In this document: piece after piece, positions 1 to 7,989 of the stretch
How the letters are laid out: the number at the start of each line of letters is the position of its first letter
Position numbering within the stretch: the first letter of the stretch is position 1
Source: JBIOJM01 sp044450785
Lineage (GTDB): Bacteria; Planctomycetota; Planctomycetia; Isosphaerales; Isosphaeraceae
Direction: 5' to 3'
DNA: 20,733 bases
Assembly: GCA_044450785.1 (NCBI GenBank)
Contig: JBIOJM010000163.1
Coordinates: 1 to 20,733 of the forward strand
The notes under the pieces: model-generated
The model's input: the letters and a program-made list of their open reading frames with translations, nothing else
Databases searched by the model: none
Told to the model about the DNA's origin: nothing
Program-made: the position numbers and the translations under genes

Positions 1-79
1 ACTTGGCCGCGGCGTGCAGGCGCGCGGGCGGGCCCAGAGCGACCGCGGAAATGTGAGTTGAATCGGAGATGGATCGGTC

Positions 80-205
80 TCTTGGTTTGCCTGGCCACCA
101 GAGGCTCGGTGTTGCAGGGGAACAGACTAACACGGGGATTGTCGAAAGGCTGGAAGGTCCCGCCGGTCTTCCGGCGGCTCCGAGCGCACTGGCCCGGGAT
201 CACCA
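80..205. repeat. Diverged 126-bp element, copy A
   Basis: This stretch aligns without gaps to 741-866 (constant offset of 661 bases), with 86 of 126 positions identical by hand count. Identity is concentrated at the two ends and falls to almost nothing in the middle (141-150). Near the 3' side it contains a perfect 7-bp stem, CCGCCGG at 160-166 and CCGGCGG at 171-177, closing a TCTT loop. The conserved hairpin and the absence of a shared intact reading frame suggest a DNA or RNA element and not a gene. Confidence 0.6.
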
Positions 206-289
206 GGCGCCGCGCCCGGATTTCCGCCGGATGAACCTCATTTTGGCGATTTTCCCCGCGCGGGCTTATCGAGGACTACCCCCCAATTA

Positions 290-310
290 TCCCCCCTCCG
301 ATAGGGGGGA
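290..310. repeat. G/C-run hairpin
   Basis: Perfect 8-bp inverted repeat: T plus six C plus T at 290-297 against A plus six G plus A at 303-310, with loop CCGAT. No T-tract follows on either strand, so it is not a classical terminator. Role unknown. Confidence 0.4.
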
Positions 311-740
311 ATCGTCCCATCACCGCGGTTCGCCACTGCGTCCGCATCGCTCACGTCGCGTGAGTTTCCCCGCGCGAGGTAGTGAACATCGCTGTGAAAT
401 CGTCATGGGACAAACGGCGGAGTCGTCCCACCGAGCTTTTGGTTGCCGCGAGAATTCATTGTCCTGATCCGATCTCACGGCACCGAAATGGTATGGATCA
501 CGTTCGCCAGCCTGGAAGGCATTCAAGGCGGGGCACCAAGAGTGGGACTAAATGGGACTATTTCGACGTTTTTCGAGCGCATGTATACCAGTGTACGAAG
601 GCCAGTGCCCGCAGGCAAGTAGCGGGCGGAGTGCGGAGGGCTGGGGAAAGAGAGGCACAAACGGGAAACCCTCGATCCGAGCACCGGGTGGTGGTCCGCC
701 GGGGTACAAGGAGTCGTGGACTGTGATGGTTATGAGGTCC

Positions 741-866
741 TCTTGGGATGCCTGGCCAGCGGAGGCCTGGAGTTGTCGCGCGACGGGCCGAGACGGGGTC
801 ATCCCTCGGCGTGGAGCGTCCCGCCAGTCTCCCGGCGCGTCCGACCCCGCTGGATCGGGATCACCG
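741..866. repeat. Diverged 126-bp element, copy B
   Basis: Partner of the copy at 80-205, about 68 percent identical without gaps. The stem-loop is kept in weaker form: CGCC at 822-825 pairs with GGCG at 834-837, with a TCTC loop and one A/C mismatch inside. The sequence GGGATCACC after the hairpin is present in both copies. Function unknown; it could be a dispersed non-coding repeat family of this genome. Confidence 0.6.
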
Positions 867-1136
867 GGCTAACATTCGCGACTTCCCTGGGCTCACCGTA
901 GGCGCACTTCTCCCTATCTATAATATGCGGCCGAACGTCGCTTTTGCGAACGGCTCCAGATTCGGCATCAGCGGATGTTCGAGCGAGCGGAAGACTTACG
1001 CTTAGAATAATTTTTCAATGAGGACCATTGGGGACGTGGACTTGCGACCACCAGGGTGGGATTACGTCGGGGGCGATCCGCGAGCCTGGCATCCGACCAA
1101 TTCTCACGGATGAGATCTGAAGGAGACTGACGGAAA

Positions 1137-1210
<74 letters not shown>

Positions 1211-1234
1211 GCCTCGATCTTGCTGCTTCGGATC

Positions 1235-1263
1235 ATCCTAGCACCTTGGGATTGAGGCAACAA
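1235..1263 (-). promoter_or_regulatory. Sigma70-type promoter for tRNA-Arg
   Basis: On the minus strand, a -35 box TTGTTG (1258-1263) is followed after exactly 17 bases by a -10 box TAGGAT (1235-1240). The tRNA 5' end is 25 bases further on. It lies in the gap after the oxidoreductase stop codon, so the tRNA need not depend on read-through. Confidence 0.5.
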
Positions 1264-1309
1264 GTCGGCGGGGACCGTTCTCCATCGGTGTCGCTCACCG
1301 ATGCCGACT

Positions 1310-2347
1310 TCAGATGGCCAGCGTTCGACCTTCCTCGGCCGAGCGGTAGGCAGCCCACACGACGTCCATGGTCTTGAGGTTGTCCGACGCGCGGGTCTCG
1401 TGCTCTGCGCCGGTGAGCAGTCCCTCGATAAAGTGCCGCTGGACCGCGACGTAGCCGTCGACGTAGACTTGGTCGTCCGGCGGGAGTGCGACGGGCCTGC
1501 GCTCGCGCTTGCCGGTCGGGCTGATCAACTCGAGCGAGCCGTCGGTCAAGAGCCGCAGGGTCCCGGCGGACCCCTCGGCAACCGACTCGTTGAGGGCCCA
1601 TTCCGGCCGCGCCCGGTCGGGGACGGCACACCAGCTCATGTCGAGCAGCCCCAGGGCGCCCCCCGCGAAATAGACCGCCAGCATCGCCACATCCTCCCCC
1701 ACGTTGCCCAGCCCGAAACGACCGATCGTCGCCGAGACCGTCTGGACTTCACCGATCAGATAGCGCGCGGTATCGACCAGGTGACAGCCCATATCCATCA
1801 GGATGAGCTTGCGCATGGTCGCCTGGTACGGCTGGTCGGCAAAGCCATGGGCTTGCAAGGCCCGCGTATCGTGGTGGGCGATCCGCAATCGGATCGGGCG
1901 GCCGATCGCCCCCGAATCGATCTCGGCGCGCATCGCGCGATACCAGGGACGGTATCGCCAGTTCTCGTGGATCATCAGCCGGACGCCCGTCGTCAAGCAG
2001 GCGTCGATCATGTCGCGGAAATCGGACCGGGCCTGAGCCGCCGGCTTTTGGCAGAGGATGTCAACACCGCGCCGCGCCGCCTGCTCCACCAGCTCCCGAT
2101 GCGACTCGGGCTGAGTGCAGACCTCCACGAAATCAAGCTTGTCCTCCCGCTCGAACAGCTCGGCCGCGTCCGTGTACACCCTCGCTTCGGGGACCAGCAG
2201 GGCGGCCCGTGCCACCCGCTCTTGATCGAGGTCGCAGACCGCCACCAATTTCGCGTCGGGCACGCGAGTCCATGCCTCCAGGTGAAACCGGGAGACGAAC
2301 CCGCAGCCGATCAACGCTCCGCGGAGTGGCGGCGCGGCACTTCTCAT
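1310..2347 (-). CDS. Gfo/Idh/MocA family oxidoreductase
   Basis: Predicted NAD(P)-dependent sugar or cyclitol dehydrogenase-like protein of 345 residues, the usual family length. The N-terminal Rossmann fold shows ALIGCGFVSRFH (residues 11-22) and a CDLD strand end near 48-51. The family's E-K-P motif is CQKP here (residues 99-102), keeping the key lysine. In the C-terminal domain NWRYRPWY (129-136) and MDMGCHLVD (184-192, His189) match the usual substrate-site region. The start is placed at the ATG preceded by GAGG with 8 bases of spacing; an in-frame GTG ten codons upstream has no ribosome-binding site. The substrate cannot be told from sequence. It is divergent from the transporter unit and has no operon partner here. 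Confidence 0.9.
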   Translation of the reverse strand: MRSAAPPLRGALIGCGFVSRFHLEAWTRVPDAKLVAVCDLDQERVARAALLVPEARVYTDAAELFEREDKLDFVEVCTQPESHRELVEQAARRGVDILCQKPAAQARSDFRDMIDACLTTGVRLMIHENWRYRPWYRAMRAEIDSGAIGRPIRLRIAHHDTRALQAHGFADQPYQATMRKLILMDMGCHLVDTARYLIGEVQTVSATIGRFGLGNVGEDVAMLAVYFAGGALGLLDMSWCAVPDRARPEWALNESVAEGSAGTLRLLTDGSLELISPTGKRERRPVALPPDDQVYVDGYVAVQRHFIEGLLTGAEHETRASDNLKTMDVVWAAYRSAEEGRTLAI

Positions 2348-2469
2348 GATGGTTGCCTCGCTGTTCAAATGTCTCACGATCAGAGAGACGGGGCTGATCG
2401 TGAATTAGACAGCGCGGGCGGCTGTAAGTCCACGAAAAAAGCCCTGCCTGAGTTCATGGGTTACAACGG

Positions 2470-2498
2470 TTGCAACGCCGCGACGCTCTGCGCATAAT
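2470..2498 (+). promoter_or_regulatory. Sigma70-type promoter of transporter unit
   Basis: TTGCAA (2470-2475), a 17-base spacer and CATAAT (2493-2498) give a strong sigma70-like match. Transcription would start near 2505, leaving a leader of about 180 bases before the ATPase start codon at 2687. Confidence 0.5.
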
Positions 2499-2512
2499 GA
2501 ACACATTCAGCC

Positions 2513-2550
2513 AACCCTCGTAGTGTTTGTTAAGAGGGTTGCGCGCCCTC
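2513..2550 (+). promoter_or_regulatory. Leader with two competing hairpins
   Basis: AACCCTC (2513-2519) can pair with GAGGGTT (2534-2540), and the same GAGGG can instead pair with CCCTC (2546-2550). The two stems are mutually exclusive and lie just after the predicted transcription start of the transporter unit. No T-tract follows, so if it regulates it may do so otherwise than by intrinsic termination. The rest of the spacer (2551-2670) shows nothing I recognise. Confidence 0.25.
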
Positions 2551-2686
2551 TGGTTTCGCGCCCGGGAGCACCCGCGGCGCTGAACCGGGTCCCTCGCGAC
2601 GGTGCCATGCCATCACGCAACGTGCGGGGGCTTGGAAAGCTGCCGAGGGAATACTGTCACTCGAACGAGCGGAGGATCGCAACGGT

Positions 2687-3415
2687 ATGTCAAAGCCCGT
2701 CATGATCGAAGCCGATCGGCTCTGCAAGCACTTCGGGTCATTTCTGGCCGTCCGGGACGTCTCGTTCTCCATACCCAAGGGAGAGGTCGTTGCCTTCCTC
2801 GGCCCCAACGGTGCGGGCAAGACGACCACCATGCGTCTCTTGACCGGTTTCGTGGCGCCGACGCACGGCTCGGCCCGCATCGCCGGCATCGACGTTCAGA
2901 CGGACCGTATCCGCGCTGCCGAGCACCTCGGCTACCTGCCTGAGAACGGACCGCTCTATCCGGACATGACCCCCTTGAGCCTGCTGCGCTTCTTCGGCCA
3001 AGCCCGGGGCATGTCAGCCGCTCGGCTCCGCTCGCGAATGGATTCCGTCGTGAGTCAATGCGCCCTGGAATCCGTCGCGCACAAGCCGATCGGCAAGCTG
3101 TCCAAGGGCTATCGCCAGCGAGTTTCCATGGCGCAGGCGCTCTTGCACGACCCGGAGGTCTTGATCATGGACGAACCGACGGGCGGGCTCGACCCGAACC
3201 AGATTCGTGTCGTCCGCCAGTTGATCCGCGACCTGGGCCAGTCGAAGACGGTCATGGTCTCGACACACATCCTCCAGGAGGTCGAGCCGGTCGCGGACCG
3301 GGTCCTGTTCATCCATGACGGTACGATCGTCTTTGACGGTAAGCCCGCCCAACTGGCCAGCCAGAGTGGGACCCTCGAACAGGCCTTCTACAATCTCACG
3401 GCCCAGCCGGTTTGA
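2687..3415 (+). CDS. ABC transporter ATP-binding protein, GldA-like
   Basis: ATPase subunit of an ABC-2 type transporter, 242 residues, cytoplasmic and membrane-associated. It has Walker A GPNGAGKTT (about residues 39-47), signature LSKGYRQRV (about 138-146), Walker B LIMDEPTGGLDP and the switch histidine in STHILQEVEP. The short form with LGYLPENGPLY after Walker A is typical of the GldA/NatA type. GGAGG lies 11 bases before the ATG, slightly far; a second in-frame ATG is five codons on. Its permease partner begins 19 bases after the stop, so the two are surely cotranscribed. The substrate is unknown. In Bacteroidetes the related GldA works with GldF and GldG in gliding, but motility should not be assumed here. 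Confidence 0.93.
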   Translation: MSKPVMIEADRLCKHFGSFLAVRDVSFSIPKGEVVAFLGPNGAGKTTTMRLLTGFVAPTHGSARIAGIDVQTDRIRAAEHLGYLPENGPLYPDMTPLSLLRFFGQARGMSAARLRSRMDSVVSQCALESVAHKPIGKLSKGYRQRVSMAQALLHDPEVLIMDEPTGGLDPNQIRVVRQLIRDLGQSKTVMVSTHILQEVEPVADRVLFIHDGTIVFDGKPAQLASQSGTLEQAFYNLTAQPV

Positions 3416-3434
3416 AAAGAGAGGATGAACCGCG

Positions 3435-6212
3435 GTGACCACGCTTGAAACCAAACCAACCAGCGAACAGCGGGTTGCGACCAGGATCCCCGCCGGCCGG
3501 AGGAGGCCGTTCCGCCCTCACGTCATCTGGGCGGTCTTCAAGCGCAATCTGCAGAGCTACTTCAGCAACCCGGCCGGCTACGTCTTCATTACCTTGTTCG
3601 TGTTCATCAGCTCGTGGGCGGCCTTCTGGCAAGAGACCTTCTTCACGAACAATCTGGCGAACCTCGATCAGCTCAACTGGTTCATGCCGTACCTGCTCTT
3701 GTTGTTCATCCCCGCCATCACCATGAGCTCATGGGCCGACGAGCGCCGCCAGGGGACCGACGAGCTGCTGTTCACACTGCCGGCACACGACCTCGACGTC
3801 GTTCTGGGCAAATACCTGGCGGCGGTCGGCATCTACTCGGTGGCCCTGGTTTTTTCGCTTTCTCACGTGCTCATACTGCGACTGATGGTCGTCCCCGACT
3901 ACGGGGTCCTCCTCGCCAACTATCTGGGCTACTGGCTGATGGGCGCGCTCTTGATCGCGATCGGCATGGTCGCCTCGCTCCTGTCCTCGAACGTGACCGT
4001 GGCATTCATCCTGGGGGCGCTGTTCTGCGCCGTGCCGATCTTCCTCGACAAGATCGCCGAGAGCCTGAGCGCGGCCTGGCGGCGCCAGATCGAGGGGTGG
4101 TCGGTCCCGGCTCAGTTTCATGATTTCGGCACCGGCGTGATCACCCTGACGGGCTTGTTCTATTTCCTCGGTCTCGCGGCGGCGATGCTCTACGTGAACA
4201 TGTTGCTGCTGGGCCGGCGGCACTGGGCCGGCGGCGAGCACAGCCCGAACCACTGGCTCCATTCGGTGGTGCGGCTCTTGGCCGTGATCGTGGCCCTCGC
4301 GAGCCTCACCGTGATGATCGACCACCTGGGCCTCCGCCGTGACGCCAGCGCCGAGCAACTGCACACCCTCTCGCGCGAATCGCTCGACCTGGTCAAGAAC
4401 ATCCCCGCCGAGCGGCCCGTGCTCATCCAGGCGTACTACAGCCCCGATGTCCCACGCGAGTTCGTCGAGGTCAAGTTCGACTTGCTGGGGCTTCTCAAGG
4501 AATACGAGGCGGCGAGCGGCGGCAAGATCCGGTTGAACCTGGTCCCCACCGAGCTTTACTCCGACCAGGCGAGGGAGGCCGAGAAGCGGTTCGGGATCGA
4601 GCCCCGTCGCGTCTTTTCGACCGATCCGGGGAAGCAGCAGAGCAACGAGGTTTTCCTCGGGGTCGCCTTCACCTCGGGCGTCGAGGAGGTCGTCTTGCCG
4701 TTCTTCGACCGCGGCTTGCCGGTCGAGTACGAGCTGACCCGTTCGATCCGCGTCGTCTCCCGCAGCGGCCGCAAAAAGGTCGGCATTTTGAGCACCGACG
4801 CCAAGCTGATGGGTGGCATGGACATGCGGACCTTCAACCAGACTCCGGAATGGTCGATCGTCACCGAGCTCAAGAAGCAGTACGACGTCAGCTCCGTCTC
4901 GCCCGATACGCCGATTTCATCCGACCTGGACGTCGTGCTGGTCGCCCAGCCATCGTCCCTGACCCAGAAGCAGATCGACAATCTGACCGATCACGTGAAG
5001 AGGGGCGGCGGAACCCTGCTCTTCCTCGACCCCTTCCCGTTCGACAATCCCTCGATGTCGCCCGAGCTGCCGAAAATGCCTGCGGGAGGCCCGTTCGGCG
5101 GTGGTCCGCCTCCCGAGCCGAAGGGCAACTTGCGGCCGCTCCTCGACCTGGTCGGGATCGAGTGGCCTTCCGCCGACATCGTCTGGAACATGTACAACCC
5201 TCTTCCGAAAATGGCTGACCTGCAATCGACACCCGAGATCGTCTTCATCGGCAAGGGAAGCGGCGCCGCCGATGCATTCAACTCTGAGCAAAGCGCCAGC
5301 GCGGGCTTGCAGGAGATCGTTACCCTCTTCCCTGGCTTGCTCCGGCCCAAGGCCGGTGGCTCCGGGCCAGAGTTCATCCCCCTCCTTCGGACCGGCCCGA
5401 CCGGCGGGACTATCCTCTGGAGCGACGTCGTTCAGCAAAGTTTCATGGGCATCTCGGGGATCAACCCGCGCCGCCGCCATCGACCCACCGGAATGAGCTA
5501 CACCCTGGCCGCCAGAGTCACCGGAGAACTCCCCGCCGAAACACCCAAGGACGCGTCGAAGGCCGCTGACAAGAAAAAAGAGGATAAGGCCGCAACGCCG
5601 GCGGCGAAGATCAACGTCATTGCCATCGCCGACCTCGACTTCATCGGCGAACAGTTCTTCCAGTTGCGGCGACAGAAGGTCGAAGACCTCGAATTCGACA
5701 ACGTGCCGTTTATACTCAACTGCGTGGACGTTTTGGCCGGCGACGAATCGTTCGTCGGCCTGCGGAGAAAGCGGCCCATCCACCGCCGGCTCGAGGTGCT
5801 CGAGGAACAGGTCAAGTCATTTAACAAAGATCTGACCGAGAAGACGAAGCAGGCCGAGGACCAGGCCAGCCAGGAGCTGCTCCAGGCCCAGAAGGCCCTC
5901 GACAAGGAGGTTGAATCGGTCCAGAATCACCCCGACTGGGACGACCGGACCAAGGAAATCCAGCTCCAGAACGTCCAGCGGCTGGCCCAGCGGCGGTTCG
6001 AAGTCAAGAAGCTGGTGATCGAGGACAAGAAGCTGAACGAGATCCGCGAAGGGAAGGCCGAGTCGGAACAGAAGATCCGCCGAATCCGCAACAACGTGCG
6101 GTACGGCGCCGCCGCGATACCGCCCCTTCCGCCGCTGATCCTGGGATTGATCGTCTGGATCGCGCGGCTGCGCCGCGAAAACATGGGCGCGAACCCGAAG
6201 CGGCTCGCTTGA
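3435..6212 (+). CDS. GldF-GldG fusion, ABC-2 permease plus auxiliary domain
   Basis: One 925-residue membrane protein joining two proteins that are separate in Bacteroidetes. Residues 1-300 are a GldF-like ABC-2 permease with about six hydrophobic segments (near 45-65, 82-99, 127-150, 160-183, 186-204 and 233-259). A further segment near 278-298 begins the GldG-like part, followed by an extracytoplasmic ABC_transp_aux domain (about 305-700) with the VLIQAYYSPDVP and RGGGTLLFLDPF motifs. A charged coiled coil (about 780-880) and a final transmembrane helix (about 890-910) end the protein. The start is GTG with GAGG ten bases upstream; an ATG at 3425 is out of frame. It lies between the ATPase and the DUF4340 gene, which suggests one complex at the cell envelope. 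Confidence 0.9.
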   Translation: MTTLETKPTSEQRVATRIPAGRRRPFRPHVIWAVFKRNLQSYFSNPAGYVFITLFVFISSWAAFWQETFFTNNLANLDQLNWFMPYLLLLFIPAITMSSWADERRQGTDELLFTLPAHDLDVVLGKYLAAVGIYSVALVFSLSHVLILRLMVVPDYGVLLANYLGYWLMGALLIAIGMVASLLSSNVTVAFILGALFCAVPIFLDKIAESLSAAWRRQIEGWSVPAQFHDFGTGVITLTGLFYFLGLAAAMLYVNMLLLGRRHWAGGEHSPNHWLHSVVRLLAVIVALASLTVMIDHLGLRRDASAEQLHTLSRESLDLVKNIPAERPVLIQAYYSPDVPREFVEVKFDLLGLLKEYEAASGGKIRLNLVPTELYSDQAREAEKRFGIEPRRVFSTDPGKQQSNEVFLGVAFTSGVEEVVLPFFDRGLPVEYELTRSIRVVSRSGRKKVGILSTDAKLMGGMDMRTFNQTPEWSIVTELKKQYDVSSVSPDTPISSDLDVVLVAQPSSLTQKQIDNLTDHVKRGGGTLLFLDPFPFDNPSMSPELPKMPAGGPFGGGPPPEPKGNLRPLLDLVGIEWPSADIVWNMYNPLPKMADLQSTPEIVFIGKGSGAADAFNSEQSASAGLQEIVTLFPGLLRPKAGGSGPEFIPLLRTGPTGGTILWSDVVQQSFMGISGINPRRRHRPTGMSYTLAARVTGELPAETPKDASKAADKKKEDKAATPAAKINVIAIADLDFIGEQFFQLRRQKVEDLEFDNVPFILNCVDVLAGDESFVGLRRKRPIHRRLEVLEEQVKSFNKDLTEKTKQAEDQASQELLQAQKALDKEVESVQNHPDWDDRTKEIQLQNVQRLAQRRFEVKKLVIEDKKLNEIREGKAESEQKIRRIRNNVRYGAAAIPPLPPLILGLIVWIARLRRENMGANPKRLA

Positions 6213-6220
6213 ATTGTCAA

Positions 6221-6305
6221 TTGGTCCTTGGTCCTTGGTCCTTGGTTTAATGCGTAGCCTTGATGTCAGAGACTAAGGACAAAGGACAAAGGACTAAGGA
6301 CTAAG
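6221..6305 (+). repeat. Inverted 7-bp tandem arrays before DUF4340 gene
   Basis: Three copies of TTGGTCC (6221-6241) are followed, after a 29-base gap, by five copies of GAC(T/A)AAG (6271-6305). The two arrays are imperfect inverse complements, so the transcript could form a long hairpin. The last AAGGA (6296-6300) lies nine bases before the ATG at 6310 and is the only ribosome-binding-like sequence for that gene, so it could be masked by the upstream TCCTT copies. Confidence 0.7.
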
Positions 6306-6309
6306 AAAG

Positions 6310-7857
6310 ATGAACGAGCTGTGGAAGACCTTGATTTTCGTCGCCGTGGCCTCGGTCTTGACCGGTGCCGCCGTCGTCAGCACGCGCGACCGGACCAAGG
6401 CTGACGTCGAGTTCAACGACCAGGGACAACCTTTCTTTCCGGAATTCAAGGATCCCCTGGCTTGCACGGACCTGGAAGTGGTGGAGTTCGAGCCGTCGAC
6501 GGCGTCGGCGTCGCGGTTCCGGGTGATGTTCAAGGATAACAAGTGGGTGATTCCCTCCGACTACAATTATCCGGCCGACGCGAAAGACCGGCTTTCCAAG
6601 ACGGCCGCCGCCGTCATGGATTTGACCAGGGACACGATCCGCTCCAGCAGAGGCGAAGACCAGGAGTCGATGGGGGTCATCGACCCGCTCGACGCCAAGG
6701 TCACGACCCTTCAGGGTCGCGGCAAGCGCATCACGCTCCGCGACGCGTCGGAAAAGGTCCTCGCCGACATCGTCATCGGCAACGAGATCAGAGGGACGGA
6801 ACGAAAGGATGGCGTCGCGCAGCACTACGTCCGGGTGCCGGACCAGAAGCGTATCTACGGCGTAAACATCAAGGCGGAACCCTCCACGCGGTTTGCCGAC
6901 TGGATCGAGACCAACCTGCTCAAGGTTGAGGCCGGCCGGATCCGCCGCCTCGTTTTCGATATCTACAAGATCCAGGAAGATCCAAACAGGCCGGGCAGGC
7001 TGGTCCTGAACCGCGGCGAGTTATTGACGATCAAGCGCAAGGACTCGTCGGGCCAGTGGACGATGGACGGCATTCCCGCGGACCAAGAGCTCAACGAGGA
7101 CAAGCTTCGCACTCTGGCCGACGCGCTGGCGGATCTCAAGATCGTGGGAATCCGGCCCAGGCCGGCGGGTCTGAAAGACCTCGACGACAAGGACCTCAAA
7201 CTGACGCCCCTGGTCATCGCCTCACTTCAGAACAAGGGTTTCTTCCTGACCACCCAGGGACTCTACTCTGACCAAGGTGATGTGCTCGTCTCGACCGACG
7301 AAGGAGTGGTTTACACACTCCGTTACGGTGGACCGGTCTTCGCCGAAGGCGACGAGCTGATCCGGGGCGATGCCGACGATGTTGAGAAGAAAAAGAATGA
7401 AGGAGGCAAGAAGGACGCCGCCAAGAAGCCGGGCGGCGCCCAGGAGAGTCGTTACCTGATGGTGACTGTCTCGTTCGACCCGTCCGTGATTCCCAAGCCC
7501 GAGTCGATGGAGCCAAAGCCCGTGGCCAAACCCACGGGGCTGGTGAATCTCCCCGACAATGCGTTCGCCCCGGACCCGAAGGATCCCAAGTACTTGGCCG
7601 AGCTGAAGGTCGCCGACGAAAAGGCCGTGCGCGAGAAAGCGGACTACGAGAAGAAGATCGCCGACGGCAAGAAACGGGTCGAGGAGCTTGCCAACCGGTT
7701 CGGCCCCTGGTATTACGTCACACCCGGCGAAAGCTTCCGCTCGATCAACCTGGATAAGGCCGCTCTGATCGAACCCAAGAAACCCCCGGGCGCGCCGGGA
7801 TCGCCGCCGAACGGGATTCCTGGCAATCTGCCACGCGGCTTTCCACCGCCCCGTTAA
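6310..7857 (+). CDS. DUF4340 domain envelope protein
   Basis: 515-residue protein with one N-terminal membrane anchor (about residues 7-25) and the rest probably outside the cytoplasm. The region of about 60-330 is a DUF4340 domain of repeated strand-rich units (for example ADIVIGNEIRG, YVRVPDQKRIYGV and WIETNLLKV). This is followed by a lysine- and glutamate-rich stretch (about 355-375), a charged helix (about 430-465) and a proline-rich tail. DUF4340 proteins usually sit beside GldG-like auxiliary proteins, as here, and are taken to be accessory parts of the transporter; the molecular role is unknown. The gene follows the fusion gene after 97 bases of inverted 7-bp repeats, and its ribosome-binding site seems to be supplied by the last repeat unit. 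Confidence 0.85.
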   Translation: MNELWKTLIFVAVASVLTGAAVVSTRDRTKADVEFNDQGQPFFPEFKDPLACTDLEVVEFEPSTASASRFRVMFKDNKWVIPSDYNYPADAKDRLSKTAAAVMDLTRDTIRSSRGEDQESMGVIDPLDAKVTTLQGRGKRITLRDASEKVLADIVIGNEIRGTERKDGVAQHYVRVPDQKRIYGVNIKAEPSTRFADWIETNLLKVEAGRIRRLVFDIYKIQEDPNRPGRLVLNRGELLTIKRKDSSGQWTMDGIPADQELNEDKLRTLADALADLKIVGIRPRPAGLKDLDDKDLKLTPLVIASLQNKGFFLTTQGLYSDQGDVLVSTDEGVVYTLRYGGPVFAEGDELIRGDADDVEKKKNEGGKKDAAKKPGGAQESRYLMVTVSFDPSVIPKPESMEPKPVAKPTGLVNLPDNAFAPDPKDPKYLAELKVADEKAVREKADYEKKIADGKKRVEELANRFGPWYYVTPGESFRSINLDKAALIEPKKPPGAPGSPPNGIPGNLPRGFPPPR

Positions 7858-7861
7858 ATGG

Positions 7862-7884
7862 CCCCTCGCTTACGCGTCGGGTTA
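7862..7884 (-). repeat. Planctomycete dispersed repeat word
   Basis: Read leftward this is TAACCCGACGCGTAAGCGAG plus GGG, which in one frame gives LTRRVSEG. I know this word as a very common intergenic sequence in planctomycete genomes, often translated in spurious ORFs. It lies just after the DUF4340 stop codon. Function unknown. The claim of abundance rests on memory and was not searched. Confidence 0.55.
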
Positions 7885-7962
7885 GTATGAGTCGCGCGAG
7901 CGAGACCTGCCGCTTCAGATCGTGTCTCAATCGCTGGTTTCTAGCTCGTTGTCGGCTGATTG

Positions 7963-7989
7963 ATCCAAAACCCCAAATCCCAAATCCAA
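7963..7989 (+). repeat. CCCAAAT-type 7-bp array
   Basis: Short, imperfect tandem array of the unit CCCAAAT (about three to four units), ending directly at the ATG of ilvN. It keeps a reading frame open upstream of ilvN and so makes a false longer start (TTG at 7960) look possible. It leaves ilvN without a Shine-Dalgarno sequence. Confidence 0.6.

Larger units (their letters stand above)
1..1136. other. Gene-poor spacer with repeats
   Basis: I see no convincing protein gene here. The open frames are short, overlap one another on both strands, lack ribosome-binding sites and resemble no family I know. The first ~55 bases are open in two frames (stops near 52 and 58) and could be the tail of a gene outside the window, but nothing decides this. 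What the stretch does hold is listed separately: two diverged copies of a ~126-bp element, a G/C-run hairpin and five RTGGGACNA words. A TATAAT hexamer lies at 919-924 without a good -35 partner. Confidence 0.6.

Noticed and set aside
1..57. End of an upstream gene
   Set aside because: Two frames are open with plausible stops, but too few codons exist to choose or name a product.
69..467. 132-codon open frame on the plus strand
   Set aside because: No ribosome-binding site and no family likeness; it runs through the 126-bp element and the G/C-run hairpin.
919..924. TATAAT as a promoter
   Set aside because: No acceptable -35 box at the right distance and no gene downstream on that strand.
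1011..1040. Hairpin CAATG-GTCCT-CATTG as terminator of tRNA-Arg
   Set aside because: The stem is only 5 bp, and on the tRNA strand it is followed by A-rich and not T-rich sequence.
1301..2497. 398-codon open frame on the plus strand
   Set aside because: Antisense to the Gfo/Idh/MocA gene, which has clear motifs; no family likeness.
7960..7989. Upstream TTG start for ilvN
   Set aside because: The ten extra codons are made entirely of the CCCAAAT repeat and have no ribosome-binding site.
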